Positions 42,138-50,119 of a DNA stretch of 64,000 nt are shown here, piece after piece. Both the position numbers and the translations under genes were made by a program. Origin of the DNA: Kaistella antarctica (GTDB taxonomy: Bacteria > Bacteroidota > Bacteroidia > Flavobacteriales > Weeksellaceae); assembly GCF_900109615.1 (NCBI RefSeq), contig NZ_FOIX01000003.1:62001-126000 (forward strand). Reading direction: 5' to 3'. A model generated the notes under the pieces. It was not told the DNA's origin, did no database searches, and saw only the letters and a list, made by a program, of their open reading frames with translations. Each line of letters begins with the position of its first letter. Within the stretch, counting starts at the first letter, position 1.

Positions 42138-43367
42138 TTAGTTGTATTTGATGGCTTTTACAGGAGAAATTTTACTAATCAAATAACTCGGCAGAACTAG
42201 TGAGATTCCTGAGACAATCAGGATTCCGCCAGAGATTAATAAAATGTGCAAGAAGTTGATTTCAACTGGAACCACACTCAGATAGTAATTTTCTGGATTT
42301 AAAGTGATGATGCCGAAATATTTCTGAAGGAATAAAAACGCTAAACCTATTATGTTTCCGATAATTAAGCCGGGAATCATGATCAGCAAAGTGTAGTTGA
42401 TGAAGATTGCGCGAATTTGTCCATTGGTCGCTCCCAAGGTTTTTAGCATTCCGATTGAATTTGTTCTTTCGATAATTAAAATCAATAAAACCATGATGAT
42501 ATTAATGATAACGACGATTAACATAATGGTAATAATAAGCGCAATATTAGTGTCGAAAATCGCAATGAAATCCATGATCTGCGGATATTCATCGGTGGCT
42601 TTAACGGTGTAATTTTTATAACCAGCAAGTTGATCGATTTTTGGCGCATCTTCGTCGATGTAATTGATGTTCTTTAAAAAAACATCGATTCCACCAACTT
42701 CCGTATCATTCATGCCCTGAATTTTGCGAGCGTGATTCATTCCACCGATGATGAATACGTCATCAATCATTTTGATGTCGGTTTTATAAATCCCAACAAC
42801 TTCAAATTTTCGGTAGAGCGGACTTTGGTTTTCCTTTGAAAAGATCGCAACGATGCTGTCTTTAATTCCCAAGTGAAGATCTTTGGCCAGTTTTTTCGAA
42901 ATGGCGATTCCACTCGTATATCCTTTTTCTGTTATTTTTGGCGAATGTCCTTCTACCAAAAATTTTTGAAATCGAGCAGAATCAAAATCCTGATCGACTC
43001 CTTTAAAAATGATGCCCGCGAAATTATGCTCATTTCGTAAAATACCACTTACGGCAATATAGTTTTGAGTCGTAGCGACATCGGGTAGGGCTTTTATTTT
43101 TTGAAGTTGAAGGCCATCATTGCTCAAAACTGACGAGTTGTAAGAATTGTTGGAGGCTTTAGATTTAATAGAAATATGCCCCGAGAAATCGGCCATTCTT
43201 TCTTTTATGGCTTTTTTCGAACCAACTCCGGTAGAAACCGTAATGAGCGAAACAATGACGCCGAGGGCGACGGATAGCCGACCAATAAAGACAATAATCC
43301 GTGAGAGATTATTTTTATTATCTTTGGAAAATGCAATTTTTTTGGAAAAATATAACGGAAAATTCAA
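42138..43367 (-). CDS. LolC/FtsX-like ABC transporter permease
   Basis: Inner-membrane permease of 409 residues with the MacB/FtsX layout: one N-terminal helix (VFIGRLSVALGVIVSLITVST), a large periplasmic domain (about 60-260) and three C-terminal helices with the conserved ERTNSIGMLKTLGATNGQIRAIF cytosolic loop. It resembles LolC/LolE, which release lipoproteins from the inner membrane; the partner ATPase is not adjacent. No ATG exists; TTG at 43367 (MNFPLYFSKK) is chosen since a TTG at 43388 lies within the promoter box. It is divergent from the DUF1343 gene with 4 bp between start codons. Confidence 0.82.
   Translation of the reverse strand: MNFPLYFSKKIAFSKDNKNNLSRIIVFIGRLSVALGVIVSLITVSTGVGSKKAIKERMADFSGHISIKSKASNNSYNSSVLSNDGLQLQKIKALPDVATTQNYIAVSGILRNEHNFAGIIFKGVDQDFDSARFQKFLVEGHSPKITEKGYTSGIAISKKLAKDLHLGIKDSIVAIFSKENQSPLYRKFEVVGIYKTDIKMIDDVFIIGGMNHARKIQGMNDTEVGGIDVFLKNINYIDEDAPKIDQLAGYKNYTVKATDEYPQIMDFIAIFDTNIALIITIMLIVVIINIIMVLLILIIERTNSIGMLKTLGATNGQIRAIFINYTLLIMIPGLIIGNIIGLAFLFLQKYFGIITLNPENYYLSVVPVEINFLHILLISGGILIVSGISLVLPSYLISKISPVKAIKYN
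43319..43326 (+). promoter_or_regulatory. -7 promoter element for the DUF1343 gene, inside the divergent gene
   Basis: TATCTTTG, 45 bases before the DUF1343 ATG and thus inside the first codons of the minus-strand permease gene. Confidence 0.5.
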
Positions 43368-43371
43368 TCGT

Positions 43372-44568
43372 ATGATTTTAAAGCTCAAAAATAAAGATTT
43401 ACTTCTGATTGTGCTAATTTATTTTGGTTTTTGCCAAATGAGTTTTGCGCAAAACCTCGATAAAAACTGTTTTAAAACAGGCGCTGACCGTCCGGAACTC
43501 TATCTTCCCTTATTAAAAAATAAGACTATTGGAATCGTCACTAATCAGACTGGATTGATGAAAGATAAAACTTTTCTGGTTGACTTTTTGGTTAAAAATA
43601 ACATTAAAATAAAATCAATATTCGCTCCTGAACATGGATTCCGCGGAGATGCAGATGCAGGCGAACATGTGAAAAATGGCGTAGACACCAAAACTGGAAT
43701 TCCGATTGTCTCACTTTATGGATCCAATAAAAAACCAAAACCCGAGCAATTAAAAGGAATTGATATTGTGCTGTTTGATATTCAGGATGTCGGTGTGCGT
43801 TTTTACACGTATATTTCTACCTTGACTTACGTCATGGAAGCAGCTGCAGAGAATAATGTGGAAGTCATTGTTCTCGATCGTCCAAATCCACACGACGGAT
43901 ATATTGATGGACCGGTTTTAAAAAACCAGTGGAAAAGCTTTGTCGGAATGCACAATATTCCTGTCGTATACGGTTTGACGATGGGCGAATATGGAAAAAT
44001 GGTCAACGGTGAAAAGTGGTTAAATAAAGGAATTCAAGCTAAATATACGTTGATTACAATGTTGGGATATCACAAAAAGCAACGCTACGAGATGTCAGAT
44101 AAACCATCGCCTAATTTACCAAATGACATAGCTATCAACCTTTATCCGAGTTTATGTTTCTTTGAAGGCACGCAGGTTTCTGTCGGTCGCGGCACGAGTT
44201 TGCCTTTTCAGATCTATGGTTCTCCGTGGACTAAAAACTTGCCGTATCAATTTACACCAAAACCTTCTGCTGGCGCGAAGGATCCTTTTTTAAATGGAAA
44301 ATTATGTTACGGCGAGAATCTCTCAGAGCATCCAGAAGATTTAAAAGCTTTGAATTTAGACTGGCTTTTGAAAGCTTATAAAGACTATAAAAATCCTCAG
44401 CAGGATTTCTTTTTAAAGAATTTGTTCTTCGATAAATTAGCGGGAACCGATGAATTGAGAAAGCAAATCATAGCAGGTAAATCTGCGTCTCAAATTAAAG
44501 ATTCTTGGAAAGATGATTTAGAAAATTTCCAGAAAATCAGAGCGAACTATGTGATCTATGAAGATTGA
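43372..44568 (+). CDS. DUF1343 / NamZ-like exo-beta-N-acetylmuramidase
   Basis: Secreted protein of 398 residues with a signal peptide (about 1-27, ending MSFAQ). The body is full-length DUF1343: GIVTNQTGLMKD, IFAPEHGFRGDADAGEHV, DTKTGIPIVSLYGSNKKP, FDIQDVGVRFYTYISTL, RPNPHDGYIDGP and SVGRGTSLPFQIYGSPW. NamZ of Bacillus, the studied member, removes MurNAc from the non-reducing end of cell-wall fragments, so a role in peptidoglycan recycling is probable. The ATG at 43372 gives the signal peptide; a longer frame from 43147 only overlaps the divergent gene. Confidence 0.88.
   Translation: MILKLKNKDLLLIVLIYFGFCQMSFAQNLDKNCFKTGADRPELYLPLLKNKTIGIVTNQTGLMKDKTFLVDFLVKNNIKIKSIFAPEHGFRGDADAGEHVKNGVDTKTGIPIVSLYGSNKKPKPEQLKGIDIVLFDIQDVGVRFYTYISTLTYVMEAAAENNVEVIVLDRPNPHDGYIDGPVLKNQWKSFVGMHNIPVVYGLTMGEYGKMVNGEKWLNKGIQAKYTLITMLGYHKKQRYEMSDKPSPNLPNDIAINLYPSLCFFEGTQVSVGRGTSLPFQIYGSPWTKNLPYQFTPKPSAGAKDPFLNGKLCYGENLSEHPEDLKALNLDWLLKAYKDYKNPQQDFFLKNLFFDKLAGTDELRKQIIAGKSASQIKDSWKDDLENFQKIRANYVIYED
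43386..43393 (-). promoter_or_regulatory. -7 promoter element for the permease gene, inside the DUF1343 gene
   Basis: TATTTTTG on the minus strand, 18 bases before the TTG at 43367. It overlaps the first codons of the plus-strand gene, so the two divergent promoters cross each other. Confidence 0.5.
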
Positions 44569-44848
44569 GAAGAGCCAAGTAAAAAGTAAAAAGAGCCAAG
44601 AAAGAAAGTGAATGGTCAATAGTGAATGGTGAATTTTTAAACTGGTTTTTTGTAATCTAAAAAGTCATAAAATTTTTGTGCAGTTCAATTTCCGAAGGAA
44701 ATCTTAATTCTCTTAATTCCTCAATGAGCCTTAATGGTTAAATTTTAATTTGTGCAATTTCTGCCTCAAACGTAAGAGTGAATTTTTTGAAAGTTTTAAA
44801 AAAAAAGTTTAAAAATATACGTGCATTCGTGGCAAAATATTAATATTT
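44569..44848. repeat. Low-complexity intergenic region with short repeats
   Basis: No gene is visible in these 280 bases. Near the left edge GAGCCAAG occurs twice and GTGAATGGT twice in 60 bases. At 44703-44739 CTTAATTCTCTTAATTCC and CTTAATGGTT recall the inverted repeat at 39421-39474. A T-rich stretch follows. These look like interspersed repeat remnants. Confidence 0.45.
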
Positions 44849-47800
44849 CTAAAAACTTGCTTTCACCTGCATCGAACCCATGTGAATCGTTCGCTCACCC
44901 GAATTTCTTCCTTCGTAATTCACATTCAGTTGAATAAATGAGTTGATGGCTTGCTGCAAAAATAGGGACCAGACTTGATTTTTCCCTGGCTTCAAACCAT
45001 CGAGCATTTGATTTCCCACAATTGAGAAATTGTTTCCCGTAAAATCATTATTAATAAAAGAGAAATTTCCGCGCACGGATGTTTTTCGCCAATCCCATTG
45101 CAAACTTCCGGTAAGGTTAAACGTCTTTAAATACTCTTCACCATCAATTCTCTTTTTCTGACGAAATGCCGATGAAAGCTCTGTCTGAATCGCTTCGGTG
45201 AATTTATAAGTAGCTTTTGGTTTGGTTTCTACGTTTTGCAGTTGATAATCTCTGCTGTTAAAAAGTTGAGATGAATTATGAATATCATGAAACGAATTCT
45301 CCCAATCAATGCGGAAATCTTTGCTAAAAAAATGTCCGACATTAAGAAAGTGGGAAACTTGCGTGCGTTCCTCATTGCTAAAATTGGCATTGATTAGATT
45401 GTTATTGGCGATGAAACGGTAATTACCATTCCATCCCGATTTGTCGGTAGGATTAAATTGTGCCGAAGCCAAAATGTTTTGGTTTTTCAGAATTTGATCT
45501 TCATTCTTTTCAAACGGATTGAGCACAAAAACTTTTTCTTTTTTAAAGTAAGAATTTTGAGAATTTATGGAAACATTGAAATTCCACCTTTTTAGAAATT
45601 GATTTTCAGAATTGAAAATGACGGAAGGATTAACAAACAAAGCCAACTGCATTTTATTTTTATTAGATGGAATATAATTTACTGTATTGGTGTAAATTCG
45701 TATGAACTGTGCCAAATCTGCGTATTCTGCGATTTCAAATTCATCGATTTGCTGAATTCCGTCGCCGTTATAATCGGTCCATTTGTAAACTCCTTGTCCA
45801 TCTGTAACTTTAATGTATTGAAATTCCCGTTGCGCTTCCTGTCCATTTCCTAGTTCATAAAATGCTTGCAAACGCATTCCATTATTAAAGAGCTGTTGCT
45901 GATACGTCATGTTTCCAACGATGAAATCCTGATTATAAGTTTCCATTAAATCGTCGGTTTTCTCAAAGAATTTTCGATAGTGAAGTAGGGCAGATAAAGT
46001 AGTTTTCTCTGTTTTAATAATTTGACTTTCCGCCATGAAACCTAGGATTTGATTTCTATTTTGTAAGGTGTTATTCCGAACTGAATCATTATCTCGCAGA
46101 TACATTTTCGCCAAAAGTTTTGTTCGGGTAGAATCGCCAATTTTTCTCTGAACGAAAACTTCTTTCCAACGGTAACTCGTGACATCAAGCAAATCGGTTT
46201 GGTTGTAATTTTTCAAATTCTCTTCCATACTCGCACCGACGGCCCAGGTTCCCTTTTTTCCGGCATATTCTGTAGAGACACCACCTCTAATAAATCTAGT
46301 GTTTTGAAAAGTAGATTTGGTGTTGAGATAGGATAAGTTTCCTTTAGTAGCAAATTTTCCTTTAAGCCAGCCAAAATCCATATCATTTTTTATTCCTGTG
46401 TAAGAATCTTTCTCATCTAAATAGTTGATTTTATAATTCAAGAAGGAAGCGTTTTTCCATTGATTCAAAAAACTAAAAATGAGGCGGTTTTGCGTAATTT
46501 GATTAAACTCTTGAGCCAAATTAAAATCCCGTGAAAATTCCACATCATTGATTCGATCTAAAATATGAAACTGGGAATTGATATGTTGATATTCAAAACT
46601 CGGCGTTCCTTTCCAGTTGTTTTTAGTAAAGGTTTTGTTCCCAAAAACGCGCCCGGCGTAACCGATATTTTGGTTGGCATCTTTGGAGGAGAAAAGATTG
46701 ATGTCGTAATTGCTCAAAGAAAAGTCTGCTCCGATTTTTCCCTCCTTTAAAAGAAATTCTCCATTAGTAGAAAAAACTTGGGCTTTTTGAGGCGGAGGTA
46801 ATTTCCGCACCGCTTTATAAGTTCCCGCATTTGGACCAACATATTCGAAAACCCGTCCGTTATTGGTGGTTTGCTTCAAACGGTAATCGCCTAAATTATC
46901 GCCGAAATAAGTAAACGCAACTTGATATAATGTTTGAGTCTGGTCGTTGGAGAATTCGTAGTAATTTCCATTTTGATTTTGAATGAGTTGATACAGGATT
47001 TTATTCACATCATATTCGGAAACTGTTCCAGATGGTGCATACATTAAATCGGTATTGTTGCCGGCATTGGCCAAAATGAGTTCATCTTCTTTGGATAGAT
47101 TTAAAGAAAGTGGCGCGTTCTTATTATCGTTTTCCATAAACCAATTGAAACCAAATTTTACTTTCTCTCTTTCATGTTGAACGCCGCCCGTGACTAAAAA
47201 TCGGGTGTAATTTCGGTTGGTGTAATTATAAGAAATGGTAATAAAGTTTTGTTTGAAAATCGGCCGAAAACTGGTAAAGGTAATTTCGCCCGTATTGTAA
47301 TTAATGACGTAATCCTGACTTTCGCCGCGCTTCATTAAAATCCCGTCGATAAAAACCTGCTCAGACCCAGAAATAATGGTGATAAACTGTTCTCCATTTT
47401 TGCCATTTAAGCGATAAGGGCCTTGATTGCCTTCCACGCCTTGAAAACGTATGCGATGAAATTCACTTCTTGCTACGCCAGCAGAAACATTGGCAAAGGT
47501 TTTATTTTCTTTTCCAAATTGCGTTTGATATTCTAAACCCATACTTCGCCTTTGGTAACGACCGAAGTAAGTTTTCTCATCAATCAAATCTAAATGTCCG
47601 GCGCGCAGAATTGAGTGGTCTTTAATGTTGAGTTGAAGATAAATTTTATCAAATTCTTCCAGCGTTTGCGTATAACCATCTGCTTGAATGGGCAGATTAT
47701 GATCGGAAATAGAGGCGAGAATAGAAACGTCTTTTGAAAGTTTCCCCGTTACCTGCAAGTCCATCGAACTTTGAACACTTTGTCCTTGATTATTACCAAA

Positions 47801-48082
47801 CGTAATTCCTCTTATAATAGAACCTTTGGAATTTAGATCACCAAGAATTTGCGATCGGGTATTCTTAACTAGAACTCCTTCATCAATAATAACCTTGTTC
47901 GGCATTCTGATAAAATCAAGAGTGTCTTTAGTAAAAACATCTTGATTTATTTTGGCTGTAAGGATGGAATCCTTTTTAAGAGAATCTTTCGCGATATTGG
48001 GATTTTGCCACGTGAAGATCTGAGCATTAAATAAACTTAATACAAATAGATAGATAAATAAGGATAGTATCTTTTTAATCAA
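44849..48082 (-). CDS. Large outer-membrane beta-barrel protein of unknown function
   Basis: Protein of 1077 residues with a signal peptide (about 1-20, ending LFNAQ). Near the front is a block SKGSIIRGITFGNNQGQSVQ, then SSMDLQVTGKLSKDVSILAS and QADGYTQTLEEFDKIYLQLN, conserved in a family of large uncharacterised outer-membrane proteins of Bacteroidota. A small domain EQVFIDGILMKRGESQDYVI follows, and from about residue 280 to the end the sequence alternates in barrel-like strands and ends VKASF. It is not a TonB receptor, as plug and TonB box are missing. It starts with TTG at 48082. It lies next to T9SS cargo genes, which may or may not be meaningful. Confidence 0.75.
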   Translation of the reverse strand: MIKKILSLFIYLFVLSLFNAQIFTWQNPNIAKDSLKKDSILTAKINQDVFTKDTLDFIRMPNKVIIDEGVLVKNTRSQILGDLNSKGSIIRGITFGNNQGQSVQSSMDLQVTGKLSKDVSILASISDHNLPIQADGYTQTLEEFDKIYLQLNIKDHSILRAGHLDLIDEKTYFGRYQRRSMGLEYQTQFGKENKTFANVSAGVARSEFHRIRFQGVEGNQGPYRLNGKNGEQFITIISGSEQVFIDGILMKRGESQDYVINYNTGEITFTSFRPIFKQNFITISYNYTNRNYTRFLVTGGVQHEREKVKFGFNWFMENDNKNAPLSLNLSKEDELILANAGNNTDLMYAPSGTVSEYDVNKILYQLIQNQNGNYYEFSNDQTQTLYQVAFTYFGDNLGDYRLKQTTNNGRVFEYVGPNAGTYKAVRKLPPPQKAQVFSTNGEFLLKEGKIGADFSLSNYDINLFSSKDANQNIGYAGRVFGNKTFTKNNWKGTPSFEYQHINSQFHILDRINDVEFSRDFNLAQEFNQITQNRLIFSFLNQWKNASFLNYKINYLDEKDSYTGIKNDMDFGWLKGKFATKGNLSYLNTKSTFQNTRFIRGGVSTEYAGKKGTWAVGASMEENLKNYNQTDLLDVTSYRWKEVFVQRKIGDSTRTKLLAKMYLRDNDSVRNNTLQNRNQILGFMAESQIIKTEKTTLSALLHYRKFFEKTDDLMETYNQDFIVGNMTYQQQLFNNGMRLQAFYELGNGQEAQREFQYIKVTDGQGVYKWTDYNGDGIQQIDEFEIAEYADLAQFIRIYTNTVNYIPSNKNKMQLALFVNPSVIFNSENQFLKRWNFNVSINSQNSYFKKEKVFVLNPFEKNEDQILKNQNILASAQFNPTDKSGWNGNYRFIANNNLINANFSNEERTQVSHFLNVGHFFSKDFRIDWENSFHDIHNSSQLFNSRDYQLQNVETKPKATYKFTEAIQTELSSAFRQKKRIDGEEYLKTFNLTGSLQWDWRKTSVRGNFSFINNDFTGNNFSIVGNQMLDGLKPGKNQVWSLFLQQAINSFIQLNVNYEGRNSGERTIHMGSMQVKASF

Positions 48083-48192
48083 AACGCTTGCGAAACCTTT
48101 GTGTAAAAGTAACGAAAAACTTATTTTAAAATTGTTGGTGCAGATTTAACATTTAATTAATCTTAAAATTAGGGAATTAGTAAAAAACGCCG

Positions 48193-48200
48193 TATTTTTG
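48193..48200 (+). promoter_or_regulatory. -7 promoter element for the first T9SS cargo gene
   Basis: TATTTTTG, 34 bases before the ATG at 48235. Confidence 0.55.
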
Positions 48201-48234
48201 CGCTAGAAATTATTAATAATTAAATTTTATAAAC

Positions 48235-48975
48235 ATGAGAAAATTTTATTCTTTATTCGCAGCTGTTATTTTGGCTGCTTCAATTAATGCGCAAGGAGCA
48301 GAAAATTTCGAAACTAGAACTCCAACGGCAGGTACAGCTTACGAAGCAATAAATTTTGTTGGGCAAGATCTTACCACTTGGTCTTTAACTACTAGTAAAA
48401 TTCTTGCTGCTGGAAATGGTGATGCAATTACTGGACAAAGCGCTCTTTTGAATAAAAATGGAACAATTTCTATATTGTTTCCTAATGGAGTTGGGAATTT
48501 AAAATTCCAATATAGGAAAGCCTTTACAGGAGCAACTGTTAGAAAAATAGAGGTTTCTGTCGATGGAGTTTTAGTTAACACCACTGCAGGATTTGGTGGT
48601 ACTAGTGGAGCAAGCACTACTATTTATGATTATAGCTTTGACATTAATAAATCAGAAAGTACTACTATTGAAATTAAAGTTACAGGTGCACAAACTACGT
48701 TGGATAACTTCTCTTGGACAGAAGCAGGTGTTCTTGCTGTTGGTAACGTAAACGCTAAGAATGCAAGCTTGGTTAAAAACACCGTAGTAGGAAATACATT
48801 GATGTTCTCTGCAAAAGCAGACATTCAAATCTTAAACATGAATGGGCAAGTTGTTAGAACTGAATCAGTTACTGAAAATACTTCTTTAGAAGTTTCTTCT
48901 TTAGCTAAAGGAATGTATGTTGTAACTGCTACCGTAAACGGAAAAGCAGTTTCTCAGAAAATTATCAAAAAATAA
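48235..48975 (+). CDS. T9SS type A sorting-domain protein
   Basis: Secreted protein of 246 residues. Signal peptide about 1-19 (AASINAQ); middle beta-sandwich domain (NFETRTPTAGTAYEAINFVG, then GVGNLKFQYRKAFTG and ATVRKIEVSVDGVLVN) of the kind that follows carbohydrate or nuclease modules; C-terminal T9SS domain from about residue 175 (QILNMNGQVVRTESV, LAKGMYVVTATVNGKAVSQKIIKK-type end). The sorting domain directs export by the type IX system and attachment to the surface or release. It has no recognisable catalytic part. A terminator follows. Confidence 0.85.
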   Translation: MRKFYSLFAAVILAASINAQGAENFETRTPTAGTAYEAINFVGQDLTTWSLTTSKILAAGNGDAITGQSALLNKNGTISILFPNGVGNLKFQYRKAFTGATVRKIEVSVDGVLVNTTAGFGGTSGASTTIYDYSFDINKSESTTIEIKVTGAQTTLDNFSWTEAGVLAVGNVNAKNASLVKNTVVGNTLMFSAKADIQILNMNGQVVRTESVTENTSLEVSSLAKGMYVVTATVNGKAVSQKIIKK

Positions 48976-48998
48976 TTTTTTAGAAATCATAATAATAG

Positions 48999-49028
48999 AA
49001 GATTACTGGAAACGGTAATCTTTTTTTT
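48999..49028 (+). terminator. Rho-independent terminator of the first T9SS cargo gene
   Basis: AAGATTACTG pairs with CGGTAATCTT (one wobble) around a GAAA loop, then eight T. Confidence 0.9.
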
Positions 49029-49077
49029 ATAAAACATGATTTAACTTATGAAATTTTTTATTTGATAAACAATTTCG

Positions 49078-49085
49078 TAAATTTG
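49078..49085 (+). promoter_or_regulatory. -7 promoter element for the second T9SS cargo gene
   Basis: TAAATTTG, 39 bases before the ATG at 49125. Confidence 0.55.
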
Positions 49086-49124
49086 AAGTATTAAAACATT
49101 TATAAACATTTAAATTTTATTACA

Positions 49125-49913
49125 ATGAAAAAATTATTTACTATTTTAGGAGTTGTTGCAATTACCTCAACTGCATTTTCTCAAGAATTATTGACTAATC
49201 CAGGATTTGAAGCTGGTTTAGCACCTTGGGCAGCTGGAGGCAGTCCTGCTTATACGGCGCCAACATTATCTGCAACTGATGCTCACACTGGAAGCAATTC
49301 AGTTGGTTATTCGATGCCGGCAGCGACAACAGGATTTTATCAAAATGTAGCAGTTACTGCTGGTAAAACTTATGTTATTTCTTTCTGGTACAAATCAGCT
49401 GGTGATGACACTGATACCAGATTATGGAGTGTTTACAAAGATGCTGCTAACGCTGTAGTTTATACTGCTGGAACTCCGCAAGACGGAACGGGAGATGCCT
49501 TCCGTACGAATAATGGGTACTTGCCTAATGCAGCAGCGTGGACTAAATACACTGCTGAAATGATCGCAGGACCAGATGTTACAACTCTTGATGTTGCGGT
49601 TAGAGCATATAAACTTGCTACTGTGGCGCAATTCGATGATTTCTCATTGATGGACAAAGCAAATATGGCGGTAACTGATGTAACTTCTTTTGATAAACAA
49701 ATCAAAATGAATACTAACGTAGGTGATGCTTTAACTATTATTCTTCCAGCAAGAGCAACGGTAAACATTTTTACTGCTGAAGGTAAATTAGTAAGTTCAA
49801 ACAGAATCGATAGCGGACAATCAATCAATACTTCTAAATTAACAAAAGGAATGTACATTGTAACTGTTGACAACGGATCTGCAAAAGTGAGTAGAAAAGT
49901 AATGAAGAACTAA
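49125..49913 (+). CDS. T9SS sorting-domain protein with a carbohydrate-binding-like module
   Basis: Secreted protein of 262 residues: signal peptide about 1-19 (TAFSQ), then a CBM4/9-like jellyroll (ELLTNPGFEAGLAPWAAGG, HTGSNSVGYSM, FYQNVAVTAGKTYVISFWYKS), then a T9SS type A C-terminal domain (VNIFTAEGKLVSSNRI, LTKGMYIVTVDNGSAK, end VSRKVMKN). The jellyroll probably binds glycans; no enzyme domain is present, so it may be an adhesin or matrix protein. It lies in tandem with the previous T9SS gene, each with its own promoter and terminator. Confidence 0.85.
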   Translation: MKKLFTILGVVAITSTAFSQELLTNPGFEAGLAPWAAGGSPAYTAPTLSATDAHTGSNSVGYSMPAATTGFYQNVAVTAGKTYVISFWYKSAGDDTDTRLWSVYKDAANAVVYTAGTPQDGTGDAFRTNNGYLPNAAAWTKYTAEMIAGPDVTTLDVAVRAYKLATVAQFDDFSLMDKANMAVTDVTSFDKQIKMNTNVGDALTIILPARATVNIFTAEGKLVSSNRIDSGQSINTSKLTKGMYIVTVDNGSAKVSRKVMKN

Positions 49914-49935
49914 TACTTCTTCATAATAAAAAGTG

Positions 49936-49967
49936 AAAGCGACTCCAATTTGGAGTCGCTTTTTTTG
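49936..49967 (+). terminator. Rho-independent terminator of the second T9SS cargo gene
   Basis: AAAGCGACTCC pairs perfectly with GGAGTCGCTTT around a 5-nt loop, then seven T. The following 150 bases up to the next stop codon hold no visible gene. Confidence 0.92.
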
Positions 49968-50119
49968 TGATATAACAAATCGACTTTTCATTTAAGAACT
50001 TCGCGTTCTGAAGGATTTAAGTCAGCTATCATTCTACGGCGAACACAACCACCTAGAGCAGGCAAATTCATCTGAAACGAAGCTTAATATGGTAATTTAT
50101 AAAAGTAATTAGAACAGCT

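Noticed and set aside
43147-43371. N-terminal extension of the DUF1343 frame by 75 codons
   Set aside because: It only overlaps the start of the divergent permease gene, and the signal peptide begins at the ATG at 43372.
44569-44640. Short repeats GAGCCAAG and GTGAATGGT considered as a CRISPR-like array
   Set aside because: Units are too short, irregular in spacing and only doubled; no cas gene is present.
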